From an uncultured Burkholderiales bacterium (lineage in GTDB: Bacteria; Pseudomonadota; Gammaproteobacteria; Burkholderiales; Thiobacillaceae), in contig CALEDT010000017.1 of the NCBI GenBank assembly GCA_937949525.1, positions 1 through 64,000 of the forward strand: a DNA stretch of 64,000 nucleotides. Reading direction: 5' to 3'. The translations under genes and the position numbers were made by a program. Position 1 is the first letter of the stretch. Every line of letters begins with the position of its first letter. Shown in pieces: positions 7,301-16,314 of this stretch. Below the pieces are notes generated by a model. It was not told the origin of the DNA. It did no database searches and saw only the letters and a program-made list of their open reading frames with translations.

Positions 7301-9262
7301 TTACTCGCCCATGCCCATGACGATGTAACCGGTCGGGCACACATCGGCGCAAATGTGACAGCCGATGCACTTGGTGTAATCGGTGTCGACGTAACGCCCG
7401 GTGGTCGGGTTGTCCTTCTTCTTGACCTTGAACACGGCGGTCTGCGGGCAGTACACCACGCAGTTGTCGCATTCGAAGCACAGTCCGCAGGACATGCAGC
7501 GCTTGGCTTCCGCCACCACTTCCTTCTCGCTCAACTGGCCCAGACGGTCGTCGAAATTGCCGAGCGCGGTTTCCTTGTCGAGGTGGACGATATGGCGCTT
7601 GTTGCGCGGCGTGTGGACGAAATGGCCGAGGAACATCTCGGTCGAGGGAATCACGTAGCGCTGCGAGCGATCCTCGAAGTTGTGCAACAGGTCCTTGCGA
7701 TCCGACGTACCCCACTCCTGCCCATGGATCTCATGGTACTCGTGCCCGGTTTCCACCCACTTGCGCACCAGATCCCAATGATGCACGTCCACCTTGGGAC
7801 GCTTGTCGAGGTCGTGCCCCTTCAGATAGGCGTCGATCCCGTCGGCGGCGATGCGCGCATGGCCGATGGCGGTGGTCAAAAGGTGCGGCCGGATCACGTC
7901 ACCGCCGACGAATACCTTCTCCTTGTTGGGGAAACGGTAGTTGCGGTCGGCACGGATCAGGCCGTTGTTGTTGTTGAAGGACTCCAGACCGGTGAAATCG
8001 ACCGCCTGACCGATGGCGGAGACGATCAGGTCCGCCGGCAGATCACGTTCGGTGCCTTCGATGATCTTGGTTTCCTTACCGACGACCTCGAATTCGGCCA
8101 CGCGCAGCGCAGTGGCACGGCCGTCCGGGCCGACCACCACGGCCACCGGCGTGACACCGCCGATGATCTCGATGCCTTCCGCCTGGGCGTGCTCGATCTC
8201 GTTCTTGTTGGCCGCCATCTTGTCGATGGTGGCACGCGACACCAGCACCACCTCGGCGCCCTGACGCGCGGCGATGGAGCTGACATCGTGCGCGGTGTGG
8301 CCGGCCAGCACGTGCTCCGGCAGGTCCTTGTCGGTGATATTGGTGATCTTGCCCAGTCGGCGGGCGACCGTGGCCACGTCGATCGAGGTATCGCCGCCAC
8401 CGATGACCACCACCTTCTCGCCGACGTGCTGCAGGCGGCCTTCGTTGAAGGCGCGCAGGAAGGACATGGCGGTCACGCAGTTGGGCGCCTCCGCGCCGGG
8501 CACCGGCAGCGCGCGGCCCGATTGCGCGCCCAGCGCCATGAACACCGCGTCGAACTCCTGTTCGATCTGTTCCATGCTGATGTCGGAACCGATGCGCGTA
8601 TTCAGCCGGGTTTCGACGCCCAGATCGAGGATGCGCTGGATCTCGCCATCCAGCACGTTACGCGGCGTGCGGAAACCCGGAATGCCGTAGCGCATCATGC
8701 CGCCCAGTTCGGCGTGGTCGTCGAAGATGGTGCAGGCGTGGCCTTTCTTGGCCAACTGGTAGGCGGCGGCCAGGCCGGCGGGACCGCCGCCGATGATGGC
8801 CACCTTCTTGCCCGACGGCGCCGCGGTCGGCGCGTCGAACTTCATGTTGTTTTCCAACCCCCAGTTACCGATGAAGTGTTCCACCGCGTTGATGCCGACG
8901 TGATCTTCGACCTGGTTGCGGTTGCAGCCGGATTCACACGGCGCGGGACAAACCCGACCCATCACGGCGGGGAAGGGGTTGGCATCCGTGATGCGGCGGA
9001 AGGCGTATTCCTGCCAGCTCATGCCCGCGGGCGGTTTTTCGATGCCGCGGGCGATGTTGAGGTAACCGCGGATGTCCTCGCCGGCCGGGCAGGATCCTTG
9101 GCAGGGTGGCGTGGAGAGCACGTACTCCGGACACTTGTGAGTCCAGCCCGCCTGGAAGATCATCTCCTGCGAGCGACGGTAGTTCTTCTCGGTCTCGCCG
9201 TCCTTGTAACGGCGCCAGGTCAGACCCTCGGTTTTCTTCACATCCTTGGAAGTGACAGCCAT
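7301..9262 (-). CDS. dsrL: DsrL, iron-sulfur flavoprotein NAD(P)H oxidoreductase
   Basis: This 653-residue protein resembles the small subunit of glutamate synthase (GltD). It has an N-terminal cysteine-rich domain (CPAPCESGC), an FAD-binding Rossmann motif GGGPAGLAAAYQLA near residue 158, a second NAD(P)-binding motif GGGDTSIDVA, and a C-terminal ferredoxin domain with CMSCGLCFECDNC and CIGCHICADVCP. In sulfur oxidisers DsrL associates with DsrAB and passes electrons from sulfite formation to NAD. The C-terminal ferredoxin extension is typical of the oxidative type. dsrJ follows after 16 bp. Confidence 0.95.
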   Translation of the reverse strand: MAVTSKDVKKTEGLTWRRYKDGETEKNYRRSQEMIFQAGWTHKCPEYVLSTPPCQGSCPAGEDIRGYLNIARGIEKPPAGMSWQEYAFRRITDANPFPAVMGRVCPAPCESGCNRNQVEDHVGINAVEHFIGNWGLENNMKFDAPTAAPSGKKVAIIGGGPAGLAAAYQLAKKGHACTIFDDHAELGGMMRYGIPGFRTPRNVLDGEIQRILDLGVETRLNTRIGSDISMEQIEQEFDAVFMALGAQSGRALPVPGAEAPNCVTAMSFLRAFNEGRLQHVGEKVVVIGGGDTSIDVATVARRLGKITNITDKDLPEHVLAGHTAHDVSSIAARQGAEVVLVSRATIDKMAANKNEIEHAQAEGIEIIGGVTPVAVVVGPDGRATALRVAEFEVVGKETKIIEGTERDLPADLIVSAIGQAVDFTGLESFNNNNGLIRADRNYRFPNKEKVFVGGDVIRPHLLTTAIGHARIAADGIDAYLKGHDLDKRPKVDVHHWDLVRKWVETGHEYHEIHGQEWGTSDRKDLLHNFEDRSQRYVIPSTEMFLGHFVHTPRNKRHIVHLDKETALGNFDDRLGQLSEKEVVAEAKRCMSCGLCFECDNCVVYCPQTAVFKVKKKDNPTTGRYVDTDYTKCIGCHICADVCPTGYIVMGMGE

Positions 9263-9357
9263 CTTCGCTCTCCTATCGTCAAATACTTGCGGCGCTCACG
9301 CGATGCCGCGCCTCTACGCTCGTTGGCACGGCGCACCGTGCCCCTTGATGTTTCGTT

Positions 9358-10881
9358 TCAATCCAGAACGATCGCCGTGCTGACCAATTGGTGCACACCG
9401 CCAACCTGGCCACGATCGAAACCGTAATACGGCAATACCTTGGTGAACTGGGCCTTGCAGATGGCACAGATCAACGCCAGGAAATTGACGCCCTTGGCCT
9501 GCGCCACGGCGTGGTAGGCATTCATGCGCGGCAGCGCGCCTTTGACGCGCACTTCGATCAGGTCGTCGGTCAGCAGGCCACCGCCGCCGCCGCAACAGAA
9601 GGTCGCCTCGCCGATGGTGTCCGCGTCCATGTCATGGAAGTGGTTCGCCACCGCCTTGATGATGTTGCGCGGTATCGTGAACTGGCCCCCGGGCTCGTTG
9701 CCCATGCGCGAGCCGCGCGCGACGTTGCAGGAGTCATGAAAGGTGATGACGCGGTCGTCGTTGCGCGATTTGTCGAACTTCAGCGCCCCTTTCTCGATCA
9801 GGTCCCAGGTGTATTCACAAATGTGCATGGGCTGCGGATACCGCGCGTCCAGTTGCTGTTGCAACTGCTTGGAGAACGGGTCGTCGCCACCGTAACCGAT
9901 GCCGGTCAGGGTATTCCAGAAGCTGTAGGCGACGCGCCAGGCATGACCGCATTCGCCGACGATGATGCGCTTGACGCCCAATTCCAGCGCAGCATCACGG
10001 ATGCGCATGGCGACATTGCGCATGGTTTCGTAGTTGCCGTTGAACAGCCCGAAGTTGCCGGCCTCCGACGCCTTGCTGGACAAGGTCCAGGACACGCCGG
10101 CGGCATGGAACACCTTGGCGTAGCCGATCAACGACTCGACATGCGGCTCGGAGAAGAAATCGGCGGAGGGCGTGACCAGCAGGATCTCGGCACCCTCGAC
10201 GTCGAGCGGCAACTTCACGGGCACGCCGGTATCGGCTTCGATGTCCTCCTCCAGACCGAGCAGCGTGTCTTCCAACGCCGGGCCTGGCAGGCCGAGGTTG
10301 TTACCGATCTTCTGTACCTTGACGAGAATCTCGTTGGAGTACTTCTGCCCCATGCCGACGTGGTTCAGGATCTCGCGGCCGGCCATGGTGATTTCGGCCG
10401 TATCGATGCCATAGGGACAGAACACCGAACAGCGGCGGCATTCCGAACACTGGTGGTAGTAGCTGTACCACTGGTTGAGCACGTCCTCGGTCAGATCTTC
10501 GGCACCCACCAGCCAGGGCGCGATCTTGCCCGGCAGCGTGAAGTAGCGGCGGTAGACCTTGCGCATCAGATCCTGGCGTGCGACCGGCATGTTGTTGGGA
10601 TCGGCGGTGCCAAGGAAATAATGACACTTGTCGGTGCAGGCGCCGCAGTGCACGCAGGCATCCAAGAACACGCGCAGGGAGCGATATTTGCCCAGCAGAT
10701 CGCCCATCTTGTCGATGGCGCGCTGTTTCCAGTCCTCCCCGAGTTCCCAGGGATAGCCCAGGTATTCCTGTGGCCCCTGCGGCGCGATGAATGATTTCGC
10801 GTGCGCCATCGCGCCTTCCCGGACCTTGGGGATGTCGGTTTTGTCCGTCAGTGTGGGAATGTCAAACTCGGCGGCTGCCAC
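9358..10881 (-). CDS. dsrK: DsrK, HdrD-like iron-sulfur subunit of DsrMKJOP
   Basis: This 507-residue cytoplasmic protein has two [4Fe-4S] ferredoxin motifs (CVHCGACTDKCH and CSECRRCSVFCP) and two C-terminal CCG domains (GECGHAW, HDSCNVARGSRMGN, FCCGGGGG). These build the special cluster that, as in heterodisulfide reductase HdrD, handles disulfide chemistry. DsrK interacts with DsrC and with membrane partner DsrM. The start MAAAEFDIPTL is separated from dsrM by 53 bp and from dsrL by 95 bp. Confidence 0.95.
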   Translation of the reverse strand: MAAAEFDIPTLTDKTDIPKVREGAMAHAKSFIAPQGPQEYLGYPWELGEDWKQRAIDKMGDLLGKYRSLRVFLDACVHCGACTDKCHYFLGTADPNNMPVARQDLMRKVYRRYFTLPGKIAPWLVGAEDLTEDVLNQWYSYYHQCSECRRCSVFCPYGIDTAEITMAGREILNHVGMGQKYSNEILVKVQKIGNNLGLPGPALEDTLLGLEEDIEADTGVPVKLPLDVEGAEILLVTPSADFFSEPHVESLIGYAKVFHAAGVSWTLSSKASEAGNFGLFNGNYETMRNVAMRIRDAALELGVKRIIVGECGHAWRVAYSFWNTLTGIGYGGDDPFSKQLQQQLDARYPQPMHICEYTWDLIEKGALKFDKSRNDDRVITFHDSCNVARGSRMGNEPGGQFTIPRNIIKAVANHFHDMDADTIGEATFCCGGGGGLLTDDLIEVRVKGALPRMNAYHAVAQAKGVNFLALICAICKAQFTKVLPYYGFDRGQVGGVHQLVSTAIVLD

Positions 10882-10934
10882 TTCGGCTCCTCGGCTGGAT
10901 CAAGCGTTGACTACGTTGTGCCCGCGCGGCGCTG

Positions 10935-11672
10935 TCACGCCCGGTCGCGTTCCATCGCCGCCGCCCAGGGCGCGATGTGCCGCGTCTCCCGCGGGTTGTC
11001 CTTCTGGTTACGGGTCGGGCTGAAGAACACACCCGGCGCGTGCAGCAGCTTGCTCACGGGAAAGATGATCATCAGCAGTGCCACCAGCGCCAGGTGAATC
11101 AGCAGGATGGGGTCGGCGGGTACGGGATGCCAATCGAAAGTCATCAAACCCAGGGTGAACGCCTTCAGTGCGACGATGTCGGTGTGGGCGACGAAGGTGA
11201 TCATCATGCCGGATGCGCCAATCGCGAGCAGTAGCGCCAGCATCAGGTGATCGGACGGCGTGGAGATGTAGCGCACCCGATCGACCAGGAAACGCCTCGC
11301 CCACAATCCGGCGAGGCCGACGACCATGCCGAAGCTCGCGTACTTGCCGAACGGTTGCACGAACTCGACCCAGAACCACACCGGCTCCTGGAAGTAACGG
11401 AAATGCCGCAAGATCACCAGCGCCAGACTGACGTGAAACAACCAGCCGAACAGCCAGATCCACTTGTTGGACTTGAACAGCGACTCGAACAGCACCACCT
11501 CCCGTGTCATGCGCAACGCGACACCGGAGGTCGTCGTCGGCGCCGGCGTCGTCGGGATCACCAACGGCGCCGGGGTGCGGGCATATTCATAGATGCGGTA
11601 CGCAATACCACCGATCAGGATGATCGCGGCCAGATAAAACAGGCCCGTGTAAACAAGGGTCAGAGCAGTCAT
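10935..11672 (-). CDS. dsrM: DsrM, NarI-like cytochrome b membrane subunit
   Basis: This 245-residue membrane protein has about six hydrophobic segments and conserved histidines (FHVSLALVILRHFRY, FVAHTDIVAL, LIHLALVALLMI) of the respiratory nitrate reductase gamma-subunit type that bind haem b. It anchors DsrK and exchanges electrons with the quinone pool. I chose the ATG preceded by AAGAGGAACGG; the extra 25 codons upstream are unlike the family. Confidence 0.93.
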   Translation of the reverse strand: MTALTLVYTGLFYLAAIILIGGIAYRIYEYARTPAPLVIPTTPAPTTTSGVALRMTREVVLFESLFKSNKWIWLFGWLFHVSLALVILRHFRYFQEPVWFWVEFVQPFGKYASFGMVVGLAGLWARRFLVDRVRYISTPSDHLMLALLLAIGASGMMITFVAHTDIVALKAFTLGLMTFDWHPVPADPILLIHLALVALLMIIFPVSKLLHAPGVFFSPTRNQKDNPRETRHIAPWAAAMERDRA

Positions 11673-11831
11673 CCGTTCCTCTTGGGACAGCCAGTCGAGA
11701 GTCGGGAATGGAACGTTGGGCGCAAAGCCGGCCGTTCGCGGTGTCACCGCGCCTTACGCTCCACTTTCGACTCCCGGCTACGTTGCATCAGCCGGGAGCA
11801 GGTCCGGCGCGCCGGACCGCCGAGACCAAGA

Positions 11832-12167
11832 TCAGATGCAGCCGGTCGGCTTGGGCAGGCCGGCGATCTTGCACGCCTGCTTGGCGGGGCCGTAGGGGAA
11901 CAACTCGTACAGGTACTTGTTGTTGCCCTTGTCGGCGCCGAGCTTCTTGGCGATGGCCTTGGTCAGCACGCGAACGGCTGGGGCGATCTGGTACTCGTCG
12001 TAGTATTCGCGCAGGAAGTTGACCACTTCCCAATGCGCGTCGGTCATGTCGACCTTTTCTTCCTTGGCCAGGTAGTCGGCGACTTCCTGGTTCCAGTCGG
12101 CCAGATTGGTCAGATAACCCTCTTCGTCGACTTCGATGGACTTGCCGGCAACTTCAACCATAGGCAT
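11832..12167 (-). CDS. dsrC: DsrC, sulfur-carrier substrate protein of DsrAB and DsrK
   Basis: This 111-residue protein carries the full DsrC C-terminal arm: two cysteines ten residues apart (CKIAGLPKPTGC), the second penultimate. These form the trisulfide or persulfide that carries sulfur between DsrEFH, DsrAB and the DsrK subunit. The AAGGAG ribosome site six bases before ATG 12167 decides the start (MPMVEVAGKS). It is the active DsrC; compare the cysteine-free paralog at 17012-17344. The 159-bp gap to dsrM is the largest within the first part of the operon. Confidence 0.96.
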   Translation of the reverse strand: MPMVEVAGKSIEVDEEGYLTNLADWNQEVADYLAKEEKVDMTDAHWEVVNFLREYYDEYQIAPAVRVLTKAIAKKLGADKGNNKYLYELFPYGPAKQACKIAGLPKPTGCI

Positions 12168-12189
12168 AGCGAACTCCTTCAGCAAAAAA

Positions 12190-12489
12190 TTACAACCAGG
12201 ACTGGCAGGCGTTGTGCTCGGTGACGAGATCAACGAATCCACCGTAATCCACGATCTTCACTCCGTCCAGAACGCGCCCGGCGACGCCGCGCGCCTCGAG
12301 GTCGGGACCCAGGGCATAAATCTGCAGGTCGGCCATGGCCGACTGGATTTTCGCCGCCGCCGTACTACCCTTGGTCGCCGCGTAGACGGCGTCCTCGATC
12401 AGCAGAACGGCGGAACCCTTCGTGGCCAGGCGCAACGCGCTGTCGAGCGCGGTACGTTCGGTGGCCGACTTGTTCACGATGTGCAGCAT
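12190..12489 (-). CDS. dsrH: DsrH, subunit of DsrEFH sulfurtransferase
   Basis: This 99-residue DsrH/TusB-family protein starts MLHIVNKSATERTALDSAL. DsrE2F2H2 hexamers take up sulfane sulfur and hand it to DsrC. DsrH closes the EFH trio, with 13 bp to dsrF upstream and 22 bp to dsrC downstream. A cysteine near the C-terminus (HNACQSWL) is present; its role is not established here. Confidence 0.94.
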   Translation of the reverse strand: MLHIVNKSATERTALDSALRLATKGSAVLLIEDAVYAATKGSTAAAKIQSAMADLQIYALGPDLEARGVAGRVLDGVKIVDYGGFVDLVTEHNACQSWL

Positions 12490-12502
12490 GTCGTTATCTC
12501 CG

Positions 12503-12901
12503 TCAGCAGCTGATGACCACGTCCTGGTCGGCCATCAGGGCCGCCATGGCGGCACTATCGAGTACCGTCACGTCGACGATCAGGTCGTCCTCGGTCAGGC
12601 CGCGCGCTTCCATGGAATCCTTGTCCACGTACAGCTTCTCGATGTCGTAGCCTTCCAGGGCGCGGTAGGTCTTGGAGAAATCCTTGACCTCGATACCCTT
12701 GGTGTTGACGCCCTTGATCAACTGGTAGACGCCGTCGTCGGCAAACACCAGGCTCACGTCCTGATCGAAAGCGGCCGAGATCAACACCACTTCCAGCGCC
12801 TCCAGCGCGTAGATGGTGCCGTGCGGCGCCTTGCGGTTGACGAACATGAACTTCTTGACGACGCCCTCGCCGCCTTCCATGTCATCCATCATGTCGCTCA
12901 T
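12503..12901 (-). CDS. dsrF: DsrF, subunit of DsrEFH sulfurtransferase
   Basis: This 132-residue DsrF/TusC-family protein has the core KKFMFVNRKAPHGTIYALEALEV. The start MSDMMDDMEGGEG is supported by TGAGGA upstream; the longer frame would overlap dsrE. It works as the structural partner in the DsrEFH hexamer that feeds sulfur to DsrC. It starts 10 bp after dsrE ends. Confidence 0.94.
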   Translation of the reverse strand: MSDMMDDMEGGEGVVKKFMFVNRKAPHGTIYALEALEVVLISAAFDQDVSLVFADDGVYQLIKGVNTKGIEVKDFSKTYRALEGYDIEKLYVDKDSMEARGLTEDDLIVDVTVLDSAAMAALMADQDVVISC

Positions 12902-12911
12902 CTTGTTTTCC

Positions 12912-13271
12912 TCAATCACCGAAGGTGACCAGGCGATCGCACTGGATGCCGGCCTCCACCAACTGGCCGAGACCGGAGATACGGAAACCCGGCGCCAGGA
13001 TCTCGTCCTTGATGCCGCGGCGCAAGCCGGCGGCGACGCACACCACGAGATCGACACCATGCTCTTCCGCCAGCCTGGACCAGCGGTTGACCACGTTGCG
13101 GTCGTCCTGCGGCGGCTCGGTCAGCTTGTTCGCGTTGTGCACGCCGTCGTGATAAAAGAACACGCGCGGCACCTTGTGACCCTTCTCGATGGCCGTGCGC
13201 GCGAACAGGTAGGCGCTATCGCTGGCCTGGTGGTTATACGGGCCTTCGTTCACCAATATACCGATCTTCAT
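12912..13271 (-). CDS. dsrE: DsrE, catalytic subunit of DsrEFH sulfurtransferase
   Basis: This 119-residue DsrE/TusD-family protein has the active-site cysteine in VVCVAAGLRRGI. That cysteine receives a persulfide from upstream sulfurtransferases and passes it on to DsrC. It is the first of the tightly packed E-F-H trio and follows dsrB after a 64-bp gap that contains a GC-rich hairpin. Confidence 0.95.
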   Translation of the reverse strand: MKIGILVNEGPYNHQASDSAYLFARTAIEKGHKVPRVFFYHDGVHNANKLTEPPQDDRNVVNRWSRLAEEHGVDLVVCVAAGLRRGIKDEILAPGFRISGLGQLVEAGIQCDRLVTFGD

Positions 13272-13310
13272 TTAAATATCCCTATCTCCGATTATCCAAA
13301 TCACCCATGA

Positions 13311-13328
13311 CCCGGGGATTTCCCCGGG
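13311..13328 (-). promoter_or_regulatory. Intercistronic hairpin after dsrB
   Basis: CCCGGGGA and TCCCCGGG form a perfect 8-bp stem with a 2-base gap, 7 bp after the dsrB stop codon. No T-run follows on the minus strand, so it looks more like an RNA-stabilising or partial-termination element than a full terminator. Confidence 0.5.
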
Positions 13329-13335
13329 CGGGCAT

Positions 13336-14409
13336 TCAGAAGCGGATGTGCGCCGAAGCGTTCAGGCTGTTGCGGCCGCCGCGCCAGTTATCGATGTGAT
13401 ACTTGGTGAACGGCAGACCGGTCTTCTCGAAGAACGCCGGCCAGCCGATGCGGTCGATCCAGTCGTTCATGCGCTCCCACGGACGACCATCGGCCTTGTA
13501 GGTATCCAGGATCTTCTTGACCACGGCGCTGACTTCGGGCCAACGGGGGGCGTTGTTGGGCAGGCCGGCGGCCACCAGCTTGTGGAAGGTCGGGCGCGAA
13601 CGCGCGTTGGAGTTCTTGCCACCGACCCAGATCGCGATCTTGGAGTGCTCCGGATCGTTGATCTGCATGGGCGGGCACGGCGGGAAGCAGGCACCGCAGC
13701 AGATGCACTTCTTCTCGTCCACTTCCAGCGACGGCTTGCCGTTCACCAGCGCCGGGCGGATGGCAGCCACCGGGCAGCGAGCCACGACGGACGGGCGTTC
13801 ACAGACGTTGGCAACCAGGTCATGATTGATCTTGGGCGGCTTGGTGTGCTGCACGATGATGGCGATGTCGGCCTGACCGCCGCAGTTGATCTCGCAGCAG
13901 GAGGTGGACAGCTTGACGCGGTTGGGCATCTCGCACTTGACGAACTCGTCATAGAGCTCGTCCATCAGCGCCTTGACCACACCGGAGGCGTCGGTGCCCG
14001 GGATGTCGCAGTGCAGCCAACCCTGCGTATGGGCGACCATGGAAACGGAGTTGGCGGTGCCGCCGACCGGGAAACCGTTGTCGGTGAGCGCCTTGATCAG
14101 CGGCTCGACTTTGGCCTGATCGGTGACCATGTACTCGATGTTGGAACGCGCGGTGAAACGGACGTAACCATCGGCGTACTGATCGGCGATGTCGGCCAGC
14201 TTGCGGATGGTGTAATGGTCCATCTGGCGCTGGGTACCGGCCTTGACGGTCCAGATCTCGTCGCCGCTCTCGGCGCGGTGGTACAGCACGCCCGGCTTCG
14301 GATGGGAATGGAACACCCACTTGCCGTAATTGTTCTTCATGACCGGGTGCATGTAGGGCATCGGATCGGGCGCGCCGGATTCGATGGTTTCGTGAGTCCT
14401 TTCAGCCAT
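13336..14409 (-). CDS. dsrB: DsrB, beta subunit of reverse dissimilatory sulfite reductase
   Basis: This 357-residue protein has the siroheme/[4Fe-4S] cysteine pattern in STSCCEINCGGQ and a ferredoxin insertion CICCGACFPPCPP. With DsrA it forms the alpha2beta2 enzyme that, in sulfur oxidisers, runs in the oxidative direction to make sulfite from DsrC-bound sulfur. ATG 14409 was preferred over a TTG four codons upstream because GGAGAGA stands at the right distance. There is an 80-bp spacer to dsrA containing a GC-rich stem. Confidence 0.96.
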   Translation of the reverse strand: MAERTHETIESGAPDPMPYMHPVMKNNYGKWVFHSHPKPGVLYHRAESGDEIWTVKAGTQRQMDHYTIRKLADIADQYADGYVRFTARSNIEYMVTDQAKVEPLIKALTDNGFPVGGTANSVSMVAHTQGWLHCDIPGTDASGVVKALMDELYDEFVKCEMPNRVKLSTSCCEINCGGQADIAIIVQHTKPPKINHDLVANVCERPSVVARCPVAAIRPALVNGKPSLEVDEKKCICCGACFPPCPPMQINDPEHSKIAIWVGGKNSNARSRPTFHKLVAAGLPNNAPRWPEVSAVVKKILDTYKADGRPWERMNDWIDRIGWPAFFEKTGLPFTKYHIDNWRGGRNSLNASAHIRF

Positions 14410-14489
14410 ACTTCTCTCCAACTAATGAATCGAAATTGTCGTTCGCCGCCGCCACCGCCCGGCGGGCGGCACGGCGGTCCCGGGCAGGC

Positions 14490-15791
14490 TCAGGCGGCGG
14501 CCTGCTTGCGCTCGAACCACTTCTCGGCTTCCTCGTCCCAGCCGTCGGTACGCACGTACGGGTTGGTGCGGGGGTGCACGATCATGTTGGGATCGACGTC
14601 GATGTCCAGACCTTCGAGGAAGTTGACCAGACCGATGCGCTCGATCATTTCGCCGGTGCGCTCATGCTCCAGCGCATTCTCGGCGAAGAAGTCGAGGATG
14701 TTGCGCGCCAGATCGTTGAGTTTCTCGAAGTCCTCGTCGGATTCCAGCTTCATGAACGGAATGATCACGGTACCCATGGTGGCACCGATCTTCAACACGC
14801 CCTTGCCGCCGACCAGAATGGTGACGCCCTTGTCTTTGCCGGGCAGCAGCGCGCCGGGCATCACGTTCAGGCAGTGCATGCAGCGTACGCAGTTGTGGTT
14901 GTCGATCTCCAGGCAGTGCTCGTCGGACAGCGCGACCTTGGTGATGCCTTCGCCGGCCGGTGCGCCATCGTTCTTCTTCAGTTGGATGGCCTTGGTCGGG
15001 CAGTGATTGACGACCATGTTGATGGTGTCTTCGATGCCGTGGGCGGCGTACCACTCGCGCGCCAGCTTCTCGTCGGCACGGATGCTGTCACGCCAGGTGC
15101 CGATGGTGGCCATGTCGGAACGCTGGATGGCGTTGACGCAGTCGTTCGGGCAGCCGGAGAACTTGAACTTGAACTTGTACGGCAACGACGGACGGTGCAT
15201 GTCGTCCAGATTGTTGTTGATCACGGTACGCAACGCGCGCGCCTCGTCGAAGCAGGACATCTCGCAGCGCGCGGCGCCGACGCAGGACATGGAGGTGCGC
15301 AGGGCGGGACCGGCGCCGCCAAGGTCGAAGCCCATTTCGTTCAGCTTGTCGAACGAACGCTGCACGTCCTCGGTCTTGATGCCCTGGAACATGATGTCGC
15401 CGGACTGGCCGTGGAACGCAATCAGTCCGGAACCGCCGGTCTCCAGCCAGGCATCGCACATCTGGCGCAGCAGGTCGGAGGTGTAGTGCATGCCGGCCGG
15501 CGGCTGGATACGCAGGGTGTGGAATTCGGCAGCCTCGGGGAACATCGGCTTGCCATTGGCATCCTTCAGCTCGGTGAAGCGCGGAATGACGCCACCACCG
15601 TAGCCGACGACACCGACGGTACCACCCTTCCAGTAACCGAACTTGGTCCGGTAGGAGGTTTCCAACTGCCCCATCAGGTCGACCATCATGTCGTTGTCGT
15701 TGGCCAGGCGCTTCAGTCCGGTGACGAACGACGGCCAGGGGCCCTTCTCCAGCTCATCCAAATTGGGGGTGTCGATCATTTGTTTAGCCAT
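14490..15791 (-). CDS. dsrA: DsrA, alpha subunit of reverse dissimilatory sulfite reductase
   Basis: This 433-residue protein has the siroheme-cluster cysteines in CVGAARCEMSC and a ferredoxin domain with CVRCMHCLNVMPG. It pairs with DsrB. The start is the ATG giving MAKQMIDTPNL, preceded by AAGGAGA; the frame extends 16 codons further upstream without support. As first gene of the dsr cluster it lies next to the divergent control region. Gene content (dsrEFH, dsrL, no dsrD) indicates the oxidative type. Confidence 0.97.
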   Translation of the reverse strand: MAKQMIDTPNLDELEKGPWPSFVTGLKRLANDNDMMVDLMGQLETSYRTKFGYWKGGTVGVVGYGGGVIPRFTELKDANGKPMFPEAAEFHTLRIQPPAGMHYTSDLLRQMCDAWLETGGSGLIAFHGQSGDIMFQGIKTEDVQRSFDKLNEMGFDLGGAGPALRTSMSCVGAARCEMSCFDEARALRTVINNNLDDMHRPSLPYKFKFKFSGCPNDCVNAIQRSDMATIGTWRDSIRADEKLAREWYAAHGIEDTINMVVNHCPTKAIQLKKNDGAPAGEGITKVALSDEHCLEIDNHNCVRCMHCLNVMPGALLPGKDKGVTILVGGKGVLKIGATMGTVIIPFMKLESDEDFEKLNDLARNILDFFAENALEHERTGEMIERIGLVNFLEGLDIDVDPNMIVHPRTNPYVRTDGWDEEAEKWFERKQAAA

Positions 15792-16059
15792 CTGTCTTTC
15801 TCCTTGAAGTCTGAACCACAGGGTGTCGCCATCGATCACACAGCACCTTCCCGCCGGGGATGCGCCCGCACGGTATGAGTCCGTACATATTAGGGAGTGC
15901 TAATCCCGCCATCCATCATTCCGATGGGGTAAACGCATCATTCGCTCGGGTAGCCCCCAACCTACCCGATCGGGTAGGCGCGCTTTAATCCCGAAGGGCG
16001 TGCCTATACCTGAGTGGAAATGTCAGATAATCAGCACATCAATACATAACTGAATCATT
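15792..16059. promoter_or_regulatory. Divergent control region between dsrA and the plus-strand cluster
   Basis: These 268 bp contain no gene and drive two opposite transcripts. The strongest element is a perfect 18-bp palindrome at 15961-15978 (CCTACCCGATCGGGTAGG); its half TCGGGTAG recurs alone at 15946-15953. A second inverted repeat, ATTAG-N6-CTAAT, lies at 15889-15904. Candidate -10 hexamers are TAATAT on the minus strand (15887-15892, toward dsrA) and GATAAT on the plus strand (16026-16031); neither has a clear -35 partner, which would fit activator-dependent promoters. Confidence 0.6.
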
Positions 16060-16311
16060 ATGGACCAGATCACCTCGCTTGCGAAGTTTCGCAACCCCTA
16101 CGGCAACCAGGAGATCGAACTGCAGGACGTACGCTATGCGGCCGGGGGTACGCCCATGCTGCGGCTGCGCATCCGTGAACGCGGCGCGCGTTTCACCATC
16201 TTCGATGTCGATCCGGTGACCGCGCGTTACTGGGCCGAGCAGATGCTGCACTGGGCCGCGCCGCTGGCCGACGCCGCCGAAAAGCCGGAATCGGCGCCCG
16301 ACGGGGAGTGA
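16060..16311 (+). CDS. Small conserved-looking protein of unknown function
   Basis: This 83-residue, charged, soluble protein has no signal peptide or membrane segment. The first 65 residues look like a small beta-rich domain (EIELQDVRY...PMLRLRIRE...RFTIFDVDP) followed by a helix (ARYWAEQMLHWAAPL) and a disordered tail. I do not recognise a characterised family with certainty. It is first in the plus-strand cluster facing away from dsrA, ends 3 bp before the Cas6-like gene, and is therefore almost certainly co-translated with it. The position suggests a partner of that protein. Confidence 0.8.
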   Translation: MDQITSLAKFRNPYGNQEIELQDVRYAAGGTPMLRLRIRERGARFTIFDVDPVTARYWAEQMLHWAAPLADAAEKPESAPDGE

Positions 16312-16314
16312 GCC

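Noticed and set aside
7133-9427. 764-residue plus-strand frame opposite dsrL
   Set aside because: Shadow of dsrL; no domain, no ribosome site.
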